Assembly: GCA_052389895.1 (NCBI GenBank)
Contig: JBQTHM010000015.1
Span: 1 to 54,816, forward strand
Direction of reading: 5' to 3'
DNA: 54,816 nt
From: CAVVXX01 sp052389895
GTDB taxonomy: Bacteria > Pseudomonadota > Alphaproteobacteria > Micropepsales > Micropepsaceae
Positions 1-9,866 of this stretch are shown here, one piece after another (the first letter of the stretch is position 1; every line of letters begins with the position of its first letter). The notes beneath the pieces are model-generated. The model was given only the letters and a program-made list of their open reading frames with translations, had not been told where the DNA came from and ran no database searches. Both the position numbers and the translations under genes were made by a program.

Positions 1-645
1 GTCGGCAAATATTGAAAGCGCGCCGTTTCGCGCCAGCGTGTCCGCGACTTGCTTATCGCCCCCGTGATCGAGCCCGTCGCTGAGCCAAAGGATTTCCGGC
101 GCGCGCGGGAAACGCGCGGACAAGAAATTCGCGAGCGCCGCGTTGCGATCGGGAAGCCACGCGCGCGGACGAATTTCATCGGTAGTCTTGAGCGCCTTGC
201 CCGCGTCGAGCAGGGCGGGCGCGCCTTTTTGCCGTTCTGCGGTGGCCACAATCATCACGGCCCGGCCGTCGCGCGCAGCGCCGTTCCGCGCCAGCGCGAT
301 GGCGGCTTCGCGCGCGGCCCATTGATGAGCAGCTGTCCAGCCATTGTCGATGAAAAGCACCAGCGGCCCCGAGCGCGTAGCAGCCGGCGCCGCATTGAAC
401 ACCGGCTCCGCCAATGCGGTGATGACGATTGCGGCTGCAACCAGACGCAACAGCAACAGCCACAACGGCGTGCGCGCGGGCGTTTCCTCCGGCGCCTTCA
501 GGCCAAGAAGAAATCGCAAGGGCGGAAAAGTGATGCGGCGCGGCGGCGGTGGCGTTACCCGCAGCAGCCAATAGATAACCGGCAACGCGGCAAGCGCCGC
601 CAGAATCCAAGGCGCGCCGAAACTCAAATTCTCCAGGCCCGGCAC
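1..645 (-). CDS. BatA/DUF4159-type membrane protein, N-terminal part
   Basis: The first 215 residues are visible and the gene runs off the window start. The N-terminus has the double-transmembrane BatA arrangement: a first membrane segment at about residues 10-28, a loop with TPPPPRRITFPPLRFL, and a second segment at about 62-80. A von Willebrand-A-like region follows (VLFIDNGWTA, ILWLSDGLDHGG). I chose GTG at 645, which begins four bases after the DUF58 stop. It is the last visible member of the MoxR-DUF58-BatA operon. Family knowledge suggests a membrane protein working with MoxR in protein maturation or envelope stress, but the substrate is unknown. The DUF4159 C-terminus expected for the family lies outside the window. 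Confidence 0.8.
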   Translation of the reverse strand, partial: MPGLENLSFGAPWILAALAALPVIYWLLRVTPPPPRRITFPPLRFLLGLKAPEETPARTPLWLLLLRLVAAAIVITALAEPVFNAAPAATRSGPLVLFIDNGWTAAHQWAAREAAIALARNGAARDGRAVMIVATAERQKGAPALLDAGKALKTTDEIRPRAWLPDRNAALANFLSARFPRAPEILWLSDGLDHGGDKQVADTLARNGALSIFAD

Positions 646-648
646 GTA

Positions 649-1553
649 TCAGAATCCCCGGCTGGCGCGCGTTCCGCCGATGGCGCCGTAAAGCGCAATC
701 AGCGCCGTTTGCGGCGAGCGGTCGGTGCGGTGACGCGTGAAATTCCACCCGAGCCTGCGCGCAAGGGTGCCGACCGTTTCCACATGCCCGGCAAAGCGGG
801 CGCGATACTGCTCGCGCACGCCTTCGGCGCGCCCGATGATGGCAATCTCGGGAAGCAACGGCGACTGAAAGCGCACGCGGCCCGCATAGGGAAAATCCTC
901 TTCGGCCGGATCGTTGACCTGCACGAGAAATCCCTTGACGCCCGCACGCGCGAAATAGCGCATGCGCTCTTCGATGGCGTCGATGGGAGACAGGAAATCG
1001 GAAATCCACACCAGCGCCGCGTTGCGCCGCAGCTCGGCATCCGGCGGCAGGGATTCACCAGTCCCATTTGTGAATGCATGCGCTACACGCGTCAGCGTCA
1101 CGCGCCCGCCGCCCGGCGGATTGGGATCGCCGACCAGCGCAATGCGCTCGCCCGCGCGCACGAGCAACGATGCAAGCGCCAGGGCGAGCACACTCGCGCG
1201 TTCCAGCTTGGCCGGAATGTCCTCCGACGAGGAAAACGCCATGCCGGGACCGCTGTCGCGCCAGAACCATACCGATTCGGCAGCCTCCCACTCGCGCTCC
1301 CGCACGAACAGGTGCTGCGATTTTGCCGATTGCCGCCAGTCAATGGCGGTAGACGGATCTTCAGTCTGATAGCGGCGGAATTGCCAGAATGTTTCGCCCA
1401 TGCCGGCTTTGCGCCTGCCGTGCACGCCCAGTGCCGTCGCCGCCGCCAATGTTTCGGCCGCCACCAGCAAAGGCGGCAGCGACGCCGCGAGCCGCTCCGC
1501 CTCTTCGCGCGTGCGGCTCCAGCGCTGCGGTGATTGTGTTTGGTACGCTTCGT

Positions 1554-1572
<19 letters not shown>
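649..1572 (-). CDS. DUF58 domain-containing protein
   Basis: This 307-residue soluble protein has the DUF58 signature: the RKAGMGETFWQFRRYQ region and the D-x-R-x-I-D-W-R-like PSTAIDWRQSAK motif at about residues 72-84, followed by a vWA-like fold. No membrane segment is seen. It overlaps the moxR stop region by 19 bases and is followed within four bases by the BatA-like gene, so the three are translationally coupled. DUF58 proteins accompany MoxR ATPases in many bacteria; the molecular role is not established. The assignment to the family is firm, the function is not. Confidence 0.88.
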
Positions 1573-2573
<1,001 letters not shown>

Positions 2574-2730
2574 GGACAGGTGTTTTTCTCTTGTTGCCGC
2601 GTTCGCGCGGCGTAGCCTCGATAATGGGCGGAGCCCAGTTTGCACCCTGAAGCGCCGCATGCAACAGGGCGGGCTTTAGCGTTGGCTAACATGGAAACAC
2701 AGGCGCGCGAACGCCTTTGATGGACGGGCA

Positions 2731-3300
2731 ATGACAGAGCGGCAAGATTTACCGGTCGGCCTCGCCGGGCTGCTGGCAGACGCGGCCCGGGGCGCCAGAC
2801 TGCCGCCGGTGGAAAGCTGGAACCCAAGCCGGTGCGGAGAAATTGACATTCGCATCGGGCGCGACGGGACATGGTTCCATCGGGGCCGCACGATTGCGCG
2901 CCCCGAGATCGTGCGGCTGTTCTCGACCGTGCTTCGCCGCGAAGGAGACGAATTCTATCTGGTCACGCCCGCAGAAAAGCTCCGCATTCGCGTGGATGAC
3001 GCGCCCTTCGTGGCGGTACTTATCGAGGCGGAAGGCAGCGGACGGAGTCAAAGGCTCACCTTCACGACCAATGTTGGCGACACGGTGACGGCAGACGCTG
3101 CCCACCCCGTTCGCGTCGAAACGGCTGCGCAGACGAATGAACCCGCTCCCTATATCTTGGTGCGTGCGCGACTGGAGGCGCGAATCGCACGCGCGGTTTT
3201 TTACCGCCTCGCCGAGCTGGCTGTGGAGGCGCCGGACCATCCCGCCATGCTCGGCGTGTGGAGTGCAGGCGTGTTTTTTGTGTTGGGGCCCAAAGCGTGA
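2731..3300 (+). CDS. DUF1285 domain-containing protein
   Basis: This protein of 189 residues matches the DUF1285 pattern: CGEIDIRIGRDGTWFHRGR near residues 35-53, then GDEFYLVTPAEKLRIRVDDAPF. It is cytoplasmic, with no signal peptide. The gene is first in a plus-strand run with a DUF6111 gene and the CCA-adding enzyme, an arrangement I know from alphaproteobacteria, where it often lies divergent from moxR. The biochemical function is unknown. A GGACGGGC stretch precedes the ATG as a plausible ribosome site. Confidence 0.88.
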   Translation: MTERQDLPVGLAGLLADAARGARLPPVESWNPSRCGEIDIRIGRDGTWFHRGRTIARPEIVRLFSTVLRREGDEFYLVTPAEKLRIRVDDAPFVAVLIEAEGSGRSQRLTFTTNVGDTVTADAAHPVRVETAAQTNEPAPYILVRARLEARIARAVFYRLAELAVEAPDHPAMLGVWSAGVFFVLGPKA

Positions 3301-3331
3301 GCGCGCGCCCCATCGCTGTTATGATCAGCGC

Positions 3332-3613
3332 ATGGTCCGGCGAATCCTCATCGACGTCCTGCTCTTCCTGCTGCCCTTTGCGCTCTACGCGGTCTACTGG
3401 CGTCTTGCGCGCAAGGGCGACCCGGAAAAGGAAGCGCGCCCGCATCCCTGGGCGCTGCTGTTCATCTCCGGGCTGGCGCTGGTGGCTGCAAGTTTCCTCT
3501 GGCTGGGCATGAGCGAAACGGGCCGCGAACGGGACGGCGTCTACGTTCCGCCGCACACCGAAAACGGGCGCGTCGTGCCGGGGCACATCGAAAAGAAGAA
3601 GCCGCCGCAGTGA
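3332..3613 (+). CDS. DUF6111-like small membrane protein
   Basis: This 93-residue protein has two predicted membrane helices (about residues 5-23 and 42-60) and a polar tail ending in lysines. The N-terminus MVRRILIDVLLFLLPFALY and the position just before the CCA-adding enzyme fit the DUF6111 family of alphaproteobacteria. I used the internal ATG at 3332, because the longer reading frame upstream overlaps the DUF1285 gene and has no membrane-protein character. Its stop overlaps the GTG start of the next gene (GTGA), which indicates coupling. Function unknown. Confidence 0.72.
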   Translation: MVRRILIDVLLFLLPFALYAVYWRLARKGDPEKEARPHPWALLFISGLALVAASFLWLGMSETGRERDGVYVPPHTENGRVVPGHIEKKKPPQ

Positions 3614-4833
3614 GCGAACGGCTCGATCCCGCAAAACATCCCTGGATGCGCGCGCCGGAAACGCTCGCCGTCGTCGCGGCGCTGACGGCGGGGGGAGGCG
3701 AAGCGCGCTTCGTCGGCGGCGCCGTACGCAACGCGCTTCTGGGCCAGCCCGTTACAGACATAGACATCGCAACGCCGCTGACGCCGCAGGAAGTTGCGGC
3801 GCGTCTCGAACGTGTTGGCCTCCTGATGGTGCCCACGGGTATCGAACACGGCACGGTGACGGCCGTTGCCAACGGCAAGCCTTTCGAAGTGACCACGCTG
3901 AGGCGCGACGTTTCGACCGACGGCCGCCGCGCCGTTGTGACTTACACCAACGATTGGGCGGAGGATGCCGCGCGGCGCGATTTCACCATCAACGCGCTTT
4001 ACGCCGCGCCCGATGGCGCGCTCTTCGATCCCGCGGGCGGCGTGGGCGACCTGAAGGCGGGCCGCGTGCGCTTCGTGGGCGAACCGCGTACACGCATACG
4101 CGAAGACTATTTGAGAATTCTTCGCCTCTTCCGCTTCTACGCCTGGTACGGGAAGGGGGAGATCGACGGGGCGGCACTCGAAGCCGCCGTCGCCGAGAAG
4201 GCAGGACTGAAACGCTTGTCCGGCGAGCGCATCCGCAACGAGCTGCTCAAGCTGCTCGCCGCACCCGATCCGCTGCACACGATTCATGCAATGGAGCAAC
4301 GTGGCGTGCTGGCCGAGGTTCTGCCCTGGCGGTTGCTGCCCGAACGCCTGGCGTATCTCGTTCGCATTGATTCCGAAAACGGCTTTGCGCCCGACGCGCT
4401 TCTTCGCCTTGGCGCGCTGATGCCTTCGGACCTCAAGGCGATCGAGAAACTGGGCGATGCATTGAAACTGTCCAATGCGGAGCGGGACCGCTTGAATGCC
4501 GTGGCGGCAAACCGGCTTAACCCAGGTTTGCGGGAACATGAGGCACGCGCGGCGCTCTACCGGCTGGGCAAACGCGCGTTCAAGGACGCGGTCATGTTGC
4601 AGTGGGCGGAATCCGGCGCCGACGGAAAGTGGAAAAGCCTTATCCGTCTCACCGATACGTGGCGGCGGCCGCAATTCCCAATTGACGGCCGCGATGCCAT
4701 GGCCGCGGGGCTCAAGGAGGGGCCGGCCGTCGGAAAGGTTCTGGGCGAATTGGAGCAGTGGTGGATCGAAAACGACTTTCGTCCCCATCGCGCGGCGCTG
4801 TTGGCGCGGCTCAAGGCGCTCGCGCAACGCTGA
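3610..4833 (+). CDS. CCA tRNA nucleotidyltransferase
   Basis: This 407-residue class II nucleotidyltransferase adds or repairs the 3' CCA end of tRNAs. The N-terminal catalytic motif is FVGGAVRNALLG followed by the metal-binding DIDIAT. RRDFTINALYAAPDG and EDYLRILRLFRFYA are the conserved head and neck motifs. The length is normal for alphaproteobacterial enzymes. It starts with GTG overlapping the previous stop and ends one base before the convergent TerC stop, so there is no intergenic terminator between them. Confidence 0.94.
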   Translation: MSERLDPAKHPWMRAPETLAVVAALTAGGGEARFVGGAVRNALLGQPVTDIDIATPLTPQEVAARLERVGLLMVPTGIEHGTVTAVANGKPFEVTTLRRDVSTDGRRAVVTYTNDWAEDAARRDFTINALYAAPDGALFDPAGGVGDLKAGRVRFVGEPRTRIREDYLRILRLFRFYAWYGKGEIDGAALEAAVAEKAGLKRLSGERIRNELLKLLAAPDPLHTIHAMEQRGVLAEVLPWRLLPERLAYLVRIDSENGFAPDALLRLGALMPSDLKAIEKLGDALKLSNAERDRLNAVAANRLNPGLREHEARAALYRLGKRAFKDAVMLQWAESGADGKWKSLIRLTDTWRRPQFPIDGRDAMAAGLKEGPAVGKVLGELEQWWIENDFRPHRAALLARLKALAQR

Positions 4834-4834
4834 A

Positions 4835-5470
4835 CTAGATCAGGCGCAGGACTTCCTCCCCGCCGTCCCAGATCATCTTCAGCGCCACATAGACGATGAT
4901 GAGCAAGCCGACATAGGCGATCCAGGGATAGCGGTGCAGCAGCCGGGCGATGATCGTGGCCGCAACGGCCGTCAGCGCAATCGAGAGCAGCAGACCGATC
5001 GCCAGCACCCAGGCATGGTCGCGCGCGGCGCCAGCTACGGCCAGCACATTGTCCAGCGACATGGAAATGTCGGCGACGACGACCTGGAAAATAGCCTTGT
5101 TCATCGGAACGTAGTTGCCCGCAGCGGCAGCCGCAGTTCCGTTGACGCCTGCGATGGTGGCGACGCTTGCTTCCTCGGCGCTGTGGTCCTTGCGCAGCTG
5201 ACGGTAAAGGCGCCACGCCACCCAAAGCAGCAGCAATCCGCCGGCGATGGCCAGGCCCAGTATGGTCAGCAATTGAACGGCGATGAGCGCAAGCCCGATG
5301 CGCAACACGACGGCGGCCGCCAATCCCCAGAAAATGATCTTCTTGCGCAGCTCGGGCCTGACCGACGCGGCCACCATGCCGATGACGACCGCGTTGTCGC
5401 CCGCCAGCGTGATGTCGATCAGAATGACCTGAAAGAGCGCAACCAGGGCGGGCTCGGTCATGAAGTCCAA
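4835..5470 (-). CDS. TerC/YjbE family integral membrane protein
   Basis: This 211-residue polytopic membrane protein has the two pseudo-symmetrical acidic motifs of the TerC superfamily, DITLAGDNAVVIGM near the N-terminus and DISMSLDNVLAVAG near the middle. TerC-family proteins have been linked to metal (manganese or calcium) export and tellurite resistance; the precise ion here cannot be read from sequence. About seven hydrophobic segments are visible. It lies 22 bases downstream of hemF on the same strand and probably shares its transcript. Confidence 0.9.
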   Translation of the reverse strand: MDFMTEPALVALFQVILIDITLAGDNAVVIGMVAASVRPELRKKIIFWGLAAAVVLRIGLALIAVQLLTILGLAIAGGLLLLWVAWRLYRQLRKDHSAEEASVATIAGVNGTAAAAAGNYVPMNKAIFQVVVADISMSLDNVLAVAGAARDHAWVLAIGLLLSIALTAVAATIIARLLHRYPWIAYVGLLIIVYVALKMIWDGGEEVLRLI

Positions 5471-5492
5471 GATCGCATCCTCGCGCGGGCCA

Positions 5493-6377
5493 TCATGGCC
5501 AGCGCACTTCGGGCGGCAGTGACATCAGAATAGCCTCGGCATTTCCGCCCGTGGCAAGCCCAAAACGCGTGCCGCGGTCGTAGAGCAGATTGAATTCCAC
5601 GTAGCGGCCGCGGCGAATGAGTTGTTCCTCGCGTTCCTCCTTCGTCCAGGGCTCGTTCATTTGGGCGCGGACAATGGCCGAATAGGCTTCGAGGTAGGCT
5701 AGACCCGCATCGCGGGCGAAAGCGAAGTCCTTTTCCCAGTCGCCCGTGTCGAGTTCGTCGTAGAAGATGCCGCCCACGCCCCTCGGTTCGTTGCGGTGGG
5801 GAATGAAGAAATAGCGGTCGCAGGCTTTCGAAAAGCGCACATAATAGTTCGCGTCGTACTTGTCGCAGACGCGTTTGAAGGCCGCGTGAAACGACTGCGC
5901 CAGCGGGTGCTCGCGGCTGCGCTGCGAGGAAATCGTCGGCGTAAGGTCGCCGCCGCCCCCAAACCAGGCCTTTTGCGTGATCACATAGCGCGTATTGAAA
6001 TGGGCGGCCGGCACGCGCGGGCCGCGCATATGGGCGACCATCGAGATTCCCGACGCCCAGTAATGCGGGTCGTTCTCGGCGCCCGGGATTTCGCTCGCGA
6101 AGCCGGGAGGAAAACGGCCGTGCACGGTGGAGGCGTTGACGCCCACTTTCTCAAACACGCGTCCATGCATCAGCGCCATGATGCCGCCCCCGCCTTCGGC
6201 GCCTTCGTCGGGCGGCCGTGTCCATGGCTTGCGCACGAACCGCCCCGGCGTCATGTGGCGAAGGGGACCGGTGTACTCGTCCTCGATCTGCTCGAAGGCG
6301 GCGCACATGCGCTCGCGCAGCTCCTCGAACCAGGCGCGCACGCGTGCCTTGCACTCGTCGAGATCGGAAGTTGTCAT
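5493..6377 (-). CDS. hemF: Oxygen-dependent coproporphyrinogen-III oxidase
   Basis: HemF converts coproporphyrinogen III to protoporphyrinogen IX with O2 in haem synthesis. The 294-residue protein carries the family motifs: VNASTVHGRFP, AHFNTRYV, WFGGGGDLTP and RRGRYVEFNLLYDRGT. It is divergent from the bc1 operon across a 231-base gap, which puts haem supply next to a haem-using complex. The length is typical and the reading frame is intact. Confidence 0.96.
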   Translation of the reverse strand: MTTSDLDECKARVRAWFEELRERMCAAFEQIEDEYTGPLRHMTPGRFVRKPWTRPPDEGAEGGGGIMALMHGRVFEKVGVNASTVHGRFPPGFASEIPGAENDPHYWASGISMVAHMRGPRVPAAHFNTRYVITQKAWFGGGGDLTPTISSQRSREHPLAQSFHAAFKRVCDKYDANYYVRFSKACDRYFFIPHRNEPRGVGGIFYDELDTGDWEKDFAFARDAGLAYLEAYSAIVRAQMNEPWTKEEREEQLIRRGRYVEFNLLYDRGTRFGLATGGNAEAILMSLPPEVRWP

Positions 6378-6608
6378 TGCACGGCACTGCAGTTGTTGTG
6401 CGGATGGCAGTAGGCACCCGGTACGGAAAGCGTCAAGCGCACTCTAAACCCCAGCAATTCCGCCCAATTTCTGCGGCATCGTGACGCAAGACCCTTGGGG
6501 ACCGACTCTCTATCTTAGCCCGCGTGTTTCTGCGCGCCGCGGTTCCGGGGACGGCGTGCGTGCGCCTGTTTCCTGCCTCCCGGTGCGCCCGAACTCTGGA
6601 AAGGTGCC

Positions 6609-7478
6609 GTGGCTCACTCGCAAGCGGTTGAACCGACGCGACGCGATTTCCTCTATATCGCCACCGGCACGTTCGGCGCGGTGGGCGCGGCGCTCTCGGC
6701 CTGGCCGTTCATTAGCCAAATGAATCCTTCGGCTTCGGTGTTGGCGCTGGCCTCCATCGAAGTGGACATTTCCACCGTTCAGCCGGGCCAGGCCATTACC
6801 GTGATGTGGCGCGGCAAGCCCATTTTCATCCGCCGCCGCACCGCCAAGGAAATTCAGGAAGCCGAGACGGTGACGGTTTCCGATTTGATCGATCCGCTCG
6901 CACGCAACGCAAACCTGGCCGAAGACGCACCAGCAACCGACGAAAACCGGCTGACACCGAACGTCGCCGCCGCGCAAACGGCGCCACAGCCGGAAGCGGC
7001 GGCGCCGCAAGAAGCGCAGCCGGCGTCGCCCGCGCCGGCGGAAGGCGCACCTGCGCCGGCGGAAACTGCGCAGCCCGCAACCGCTGTCGAAGGCGCGCAG
7101 CCACCGGCGGCGCCGTCAGCCATAGGCGCGCCGCAACCAGCGCCTGCTGCGGGCGCCGCTCAACCCGCGCCCGCAACCGAACCGGCCGTCGCTCAGCCGC
7201 AGCCCGGACCGGCGCCTGCGCCCGCAGTGGCGGAGGCAACCGCTCCCGCTCAGGCGGACGGCGGCAAGATACGGCCCGAATGGCTCGTAGTGATTGGCGT
7301 GTGCACGCATCTGGGCTGCATTCCGCTCGGTTATCAGGGCGCTTACGGCGGCTGGCTCTGCCCCTGCCACGGCTCGCAATACGACACCTCGGGCCGCGTG
7401 CGCGTCGGGCCCGCGCCGGAGAATCTTTACATCCCGCCTTACGCGTTTCTCAGCGACACGCGTATCAAGATCGGCTGA
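6609..7478 (+). CDS. petA: Rieske iron-sulfur subunit of cytochrome bc1, with long insert
   Basis: This is the Rieske subunit of ubiquinol:cytochrome c oxidoreductase. A twin-arginine RRDFLYI motif and membrane helix lie at residues 11-35. The cluster ligands are C232 and H234 in CTHLGC and C251 and H254 in CPCHGS, and the disulfide cysteines are C237 and C253. At 289 residues it is about 100 longer than usual. The excess is a low-complexity Ala/Pro/Gln stretch at about 116-219, between the base fold (DENRL) and the cluster fold (RPEWLVVIG). The GTG start at 6609 has GGAAAGG four bases upstream. petB follows after three bases. Confidence 0.95.
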   Translation: MAHSQAVEPTRRDFLYIATGTFGAVGAALSAWPFISQMNPSASVLALASIEVDISTVQPGQAITVMWRGKPIFIRRRTAKEIQEAETVTVSDLIDPLARNANLAEDAPATDENRLTPNVAAAQTAPQPEAAAPQEAQPASPAPAEGAPAPAETAQPATAVEGAQPPAAPSAIGAPQPAPAAGAAQPAPATEPAVAQPQPGPAPAPAVAEATAPAQADGGKIRPEWLVVIGVCTHLGCIPLGYQGAYGGWLCPCHGSQYDTSGRVRVGPAPENLYIPPYAFLSDTRIKIG

Positions 7479-7481
7479 CCG

Positions 7482-8735
7482 ATGGCCGGCGCTTCCACTT
7501 ACGTGCCGAAATCGCGCTTTGCGCAGTGGCTGGATGCGCGCCTGCCGATCATGCGGCTCGTCGACGACACGATTTCCACCTATCCAACGCCGCGCAATCT
7601 GAACATCTGGTACACCTTCGGCGGCATTCTCACCTTCATGCTGGTGGTGCAGATCGTCACGGGCATCGTGCTCGCGATGCATTACACGCCCAATTCCGCC
7701 GAGGCCTTCGACAGCGTCGAGCACATCATGCGCGACGTGAATTACGGCTGGCTGATGCGCTATCTCCATTCCAACGGCGCGTCGTTCTTCATGCTTGCGG
7801 TCTACATCCACATGTTCCGCGGGCTGTATTACGGCTCGTACAAGGCGCCGCGCGAAGTGCTGTGGATCCTGGGCGTCATCCTCTACATGCTAATGATGCT
7901 GACGGCCTTCCTCGGCTACACGCTTCCCTGGGGCCAGATGTCTTTCTGGGCGGCAACCGTCATCACCAATCTTTTCAGCGCCATACCGCTGGTAGGCGAG
8001 TCCGTCGTCAACTGGCTGTGGGGCGGCTTTGCCGTCGATAATCCCACGCTGCAGCGTTTCTTCAGCCTGCATTACCTTCTGCCCTTCGTGATTTTTGGCG
8101 TGGTCATCCTGCACATCTGGGCGCTGCACGTACCGGGCAACAACAATCCGCTCGGCATCGACGTGAAGGGACCGCAGGACACGGTGCCCTTCCATCCCTA
8201 TTACACGGCGAAGGACACGTTCTACCTTTCGCTGTTCGTGATCGTGCTTCTGGCCTTCGTCTTCTACGCGCCGGACTATCTCGGCCATCCCGACAATTAC
8301 ACGCCCGCCAATCCGCTGCTGACGCCGCCGCACATCGTGCCCGAATGGTACTTCCTGCCGTTTTACGCGATCCTGCGCTCGATCCCCGACAAGCTCATCG
8401 GCGTGATCGCACTGTTCGGCTCCATTTTCACGCTTTTCTTCGTGCCCTGGCTCGACACTTCGCCCGTGCGTTCGCTTCGCTTTCGCCCGATCATGAAACA
8501 GTTTTTCTGGATTCTGGTCGCCGACTGCATCCTGCTCGGCTATCTCGGCTCGCAGCGGCCCGACGGGATCTGGCATCTTTCCGGCGTCGACGTTCCTCTC
8601 GTCTGGCTGGCGCGGCTGGGGACGCTGTACTACTTCGTGCATTTCTGGGTGATCATGCCGATCGTGGGGCTGATCGAAACGCCCAAACCTTTGCCCGGCA
8701 GCATCGCCAAGCCCGTGCTGGTGCCCGCCACATGA
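7482..8735 (+). CDS. petB: Cytochrome b subunit of bc1 complex
   Basis: This 417-residue membrane subunit holds haems bL and bH and both quinone sites. It has the expected transmembrane helices, the Qo-site PEWYFLPFYAILR motif, and the paired histidines in helices B and D (e.g. MRYLHSNGASFFMLAVYIH). Near-perfect agreement with alphaproteobacterial PetB makes the call certain. Translation starts three bases after the petA stop, and its stop overlaps an ATG of the cytochrome c1 reading frame (ATGA), typical of a coupled fbc operon. Confidence 0.97.
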   Translation: MAGASTYVPKSRFAQWLDARLPIMRLVDDTISTYPTPRNLNIWYTFGGILTFMLVVQIVTGIVLAMHYTPNSAEAFDSVEHIMRDVNYGWLMRYLHSNGASFFMLAVYIHMFRGLYYGSYKAPREVLWILGVILYMLMMLTAFLGYTLPWGQMSFWAATVITNLFSAIPLVGESVVNWLWGGFAVDNPTLQRFFSLHYLLPFVIFGVVILHIWALHVPGNNNPLGIDVKGPQDTVPFHPYYTAKDTFYLSLFVIVLLAFVFYAPDYLGHPDNYTPANPLLTPPHIVPEWYFLPFYAILRSIPDKLIGVIALFGSIFTLFFVPWLDTSPVRSLRFRPIMKQFFWILVADCILLGYLGSQRPDGIWHLSGVDVPLVWLARLGTLYYFVHFWVIMPIVGLIETPKPLPGSIAKPVLVPAT

Positions 8736-8743
8736 GGAGCTTG

Positions 8744-9715
8744 ATGCGCGCAAAACTCGGGCTTGGCACGGCGGCTGTTGCGCTCGCGCTGGCGGGCGCG
8801 GTGCTGGCGCAGGAAAACGCGGCCGCACCCGCGAACAATGCGGCTGCGCCCGAAAACATTTCCGCGCCGCCCGCGCAACCCGCGCCCGCGCCGCAACCGG
8901 AAAACGCGGCCGCGCCCGCTGAGCCTGCGCCGGCGGCCGGAACGCAAACCGGCACATCGGCCGCCGCGCCGCCGGCAAGCGGCGAGCCCGCTCCGCCCTT
9001 GCCGATGAAGCATGTGGCGTGGTCTTTCGACGGGCCCTTCGGCACCTATGACCGCGCACAATTGCAGCGCGGCTTTCAGGTCTACAGGGAAGTCTGCTCC
9101 GCCTGCCACAGCCTGAAGCTGCTCGCCTTTCGCAATCTCGGCGATCCCGGCGGCCCCGGCTTCAGCGAAGCGGAAGTCAAGGCGATCGCCGCCGGTTTTC
9201 AGGTGCCCGCCGAGCCCGACGATCAGGGCCGCACGCATGACGATGCCGGCCAGCGCATCACGCGCCCGGGCACGCCCGCCGATTATTTCCCCGGCCCTTA
9301 CGCAAACGAACGGGCCGCCCGCGCCGCCAATCTCGGCGCCTTGCCGCCGGATCAATCCGTCATCGTCAAGGCGCGCCACGGCGGGCCCGATTACGTTTAT
9401 TCGCTGCTCACGGGCTATGGGCAGACGGTGCCCCACGAGCTCAGGATGGCGGCCAACATGAATTACAACCCGTATTTCTCCGGGCATCAGATCGCTATGG
9501 CGCCGCCCCTGTCTGAAGGCCTGGTCACCTATGGCGACGGCACGCAGGCGACCGTCGACCAGATGGCGAAGGACGTGGCGGCGTTCCTCGCTTGGGCGGG
9601 CGACCCCAAGATGGAAGAACGCAAGCGGCTTGGCATGGGCGTGTTGATCTTCATGTTCGTGCTGGCCGGGCTGCTCTATCTCACCTACCGCAAAGTCTGG
9701 CACGCCCAGCACTGA
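8744..9715 (+). CDS. petC: Cytochrome c1 subunit with Ala/Pro-rich N-terminal extension
   Basis: A signal peptide (residues 1-22) is followed by about 65 residues rich in Ala, Pro, Asn and Glu. The conserved c1 fold then begins at about residue 88 (HVAWSFDGPFGTYDRAQLQR), with haem-binding CSACH at 108-112, and ends in a C-terminal membrane anchor (VLIFMFVLAGLLYLTY). Two starts are possible: ATG 8732, overlapping the petB stop, or ATG 8744, which has GAGGAG four bases upstream; I used the latter. The acidic/proline linker is not a normal part of the c1 fold and parallels the insert in petA. Confidence 0.94.
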   Translation: MRAKLGLGTAAVALALAGAVLAQENAAAPANNAAAPENISAPPAQPAPAPQPENAAAPAEPAPAAGTQTGTSAAAPPASGEPAPPLPMKHVAWSFDGPFGTYDRAQLQRGFQVYREVCSACHSLKLLAFRNLGDPGGPGFSEAEVKAIAAGFQVPAEPDDQGRTHDDAGQRITRPGTPADYFPGPYANERAARAANLGALPPDQSVIVKARHGGPDYVYSLLTGYGQTVPHELRMAANMNYNPYFSGHQIAMAPPLSEGLVTYGDGTQATVDQMAKDVAAFLAWAGDPKMEERKRLGMGVLIFMFVLAGLLYLTYRKVWHAQH

Positions 9716-9724
9716 TCCGCGCCT

Positions 9725-9846
9725 GTCATCCCCGGCGAGCGCAGCGAAGCTGCGCGAGGGAAGGGGACCCAGGTGTTCGTGTTCAGCCGGTTCTATCCAC
9801 CTGGATTCCCTTCCCCTCTCGGCTTCGCCGCTCGGCCGGGAATGAC
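9725..9846. repeat. Large intergenic inverted repeat (GTCAT...ATGAC)
   Basis: Two arms of about 50 bases face each other with several mismatches and small gaps: the left starts GTCATCCCCGGCGAGCG and the right ends CGCTCGGCCGGGAATGAC. The arms also share AAGGG and CCAGGTG/CACCTGG near the centre. It lies between petC and mtnP and could fold into a long RNA hairpin acting as a terminator. It belongs to the same GTCAT-bounded class as copies at 10749, 11456 and 16364. Confidence 0.7.
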
Positions 9847-9866
9847 AACTCTGGTATTAGGACGGC

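Noticed and set aside
49..1533. A 494-codon plus-strand open frame across the DUF58 and BatA-like genes
   Set aside because: It is rich in Arg and Ala with no domain and runs antisense to two well-supported genes; GC-rich DNA often keeps such frames open.
9716..9866. A tRNA or riboswitch in the petC-mtnP gap
   Set aside because: The structure is a long inverted repeat of the dispersed GTCAT type and has no cloverleaf or known aptamer core.
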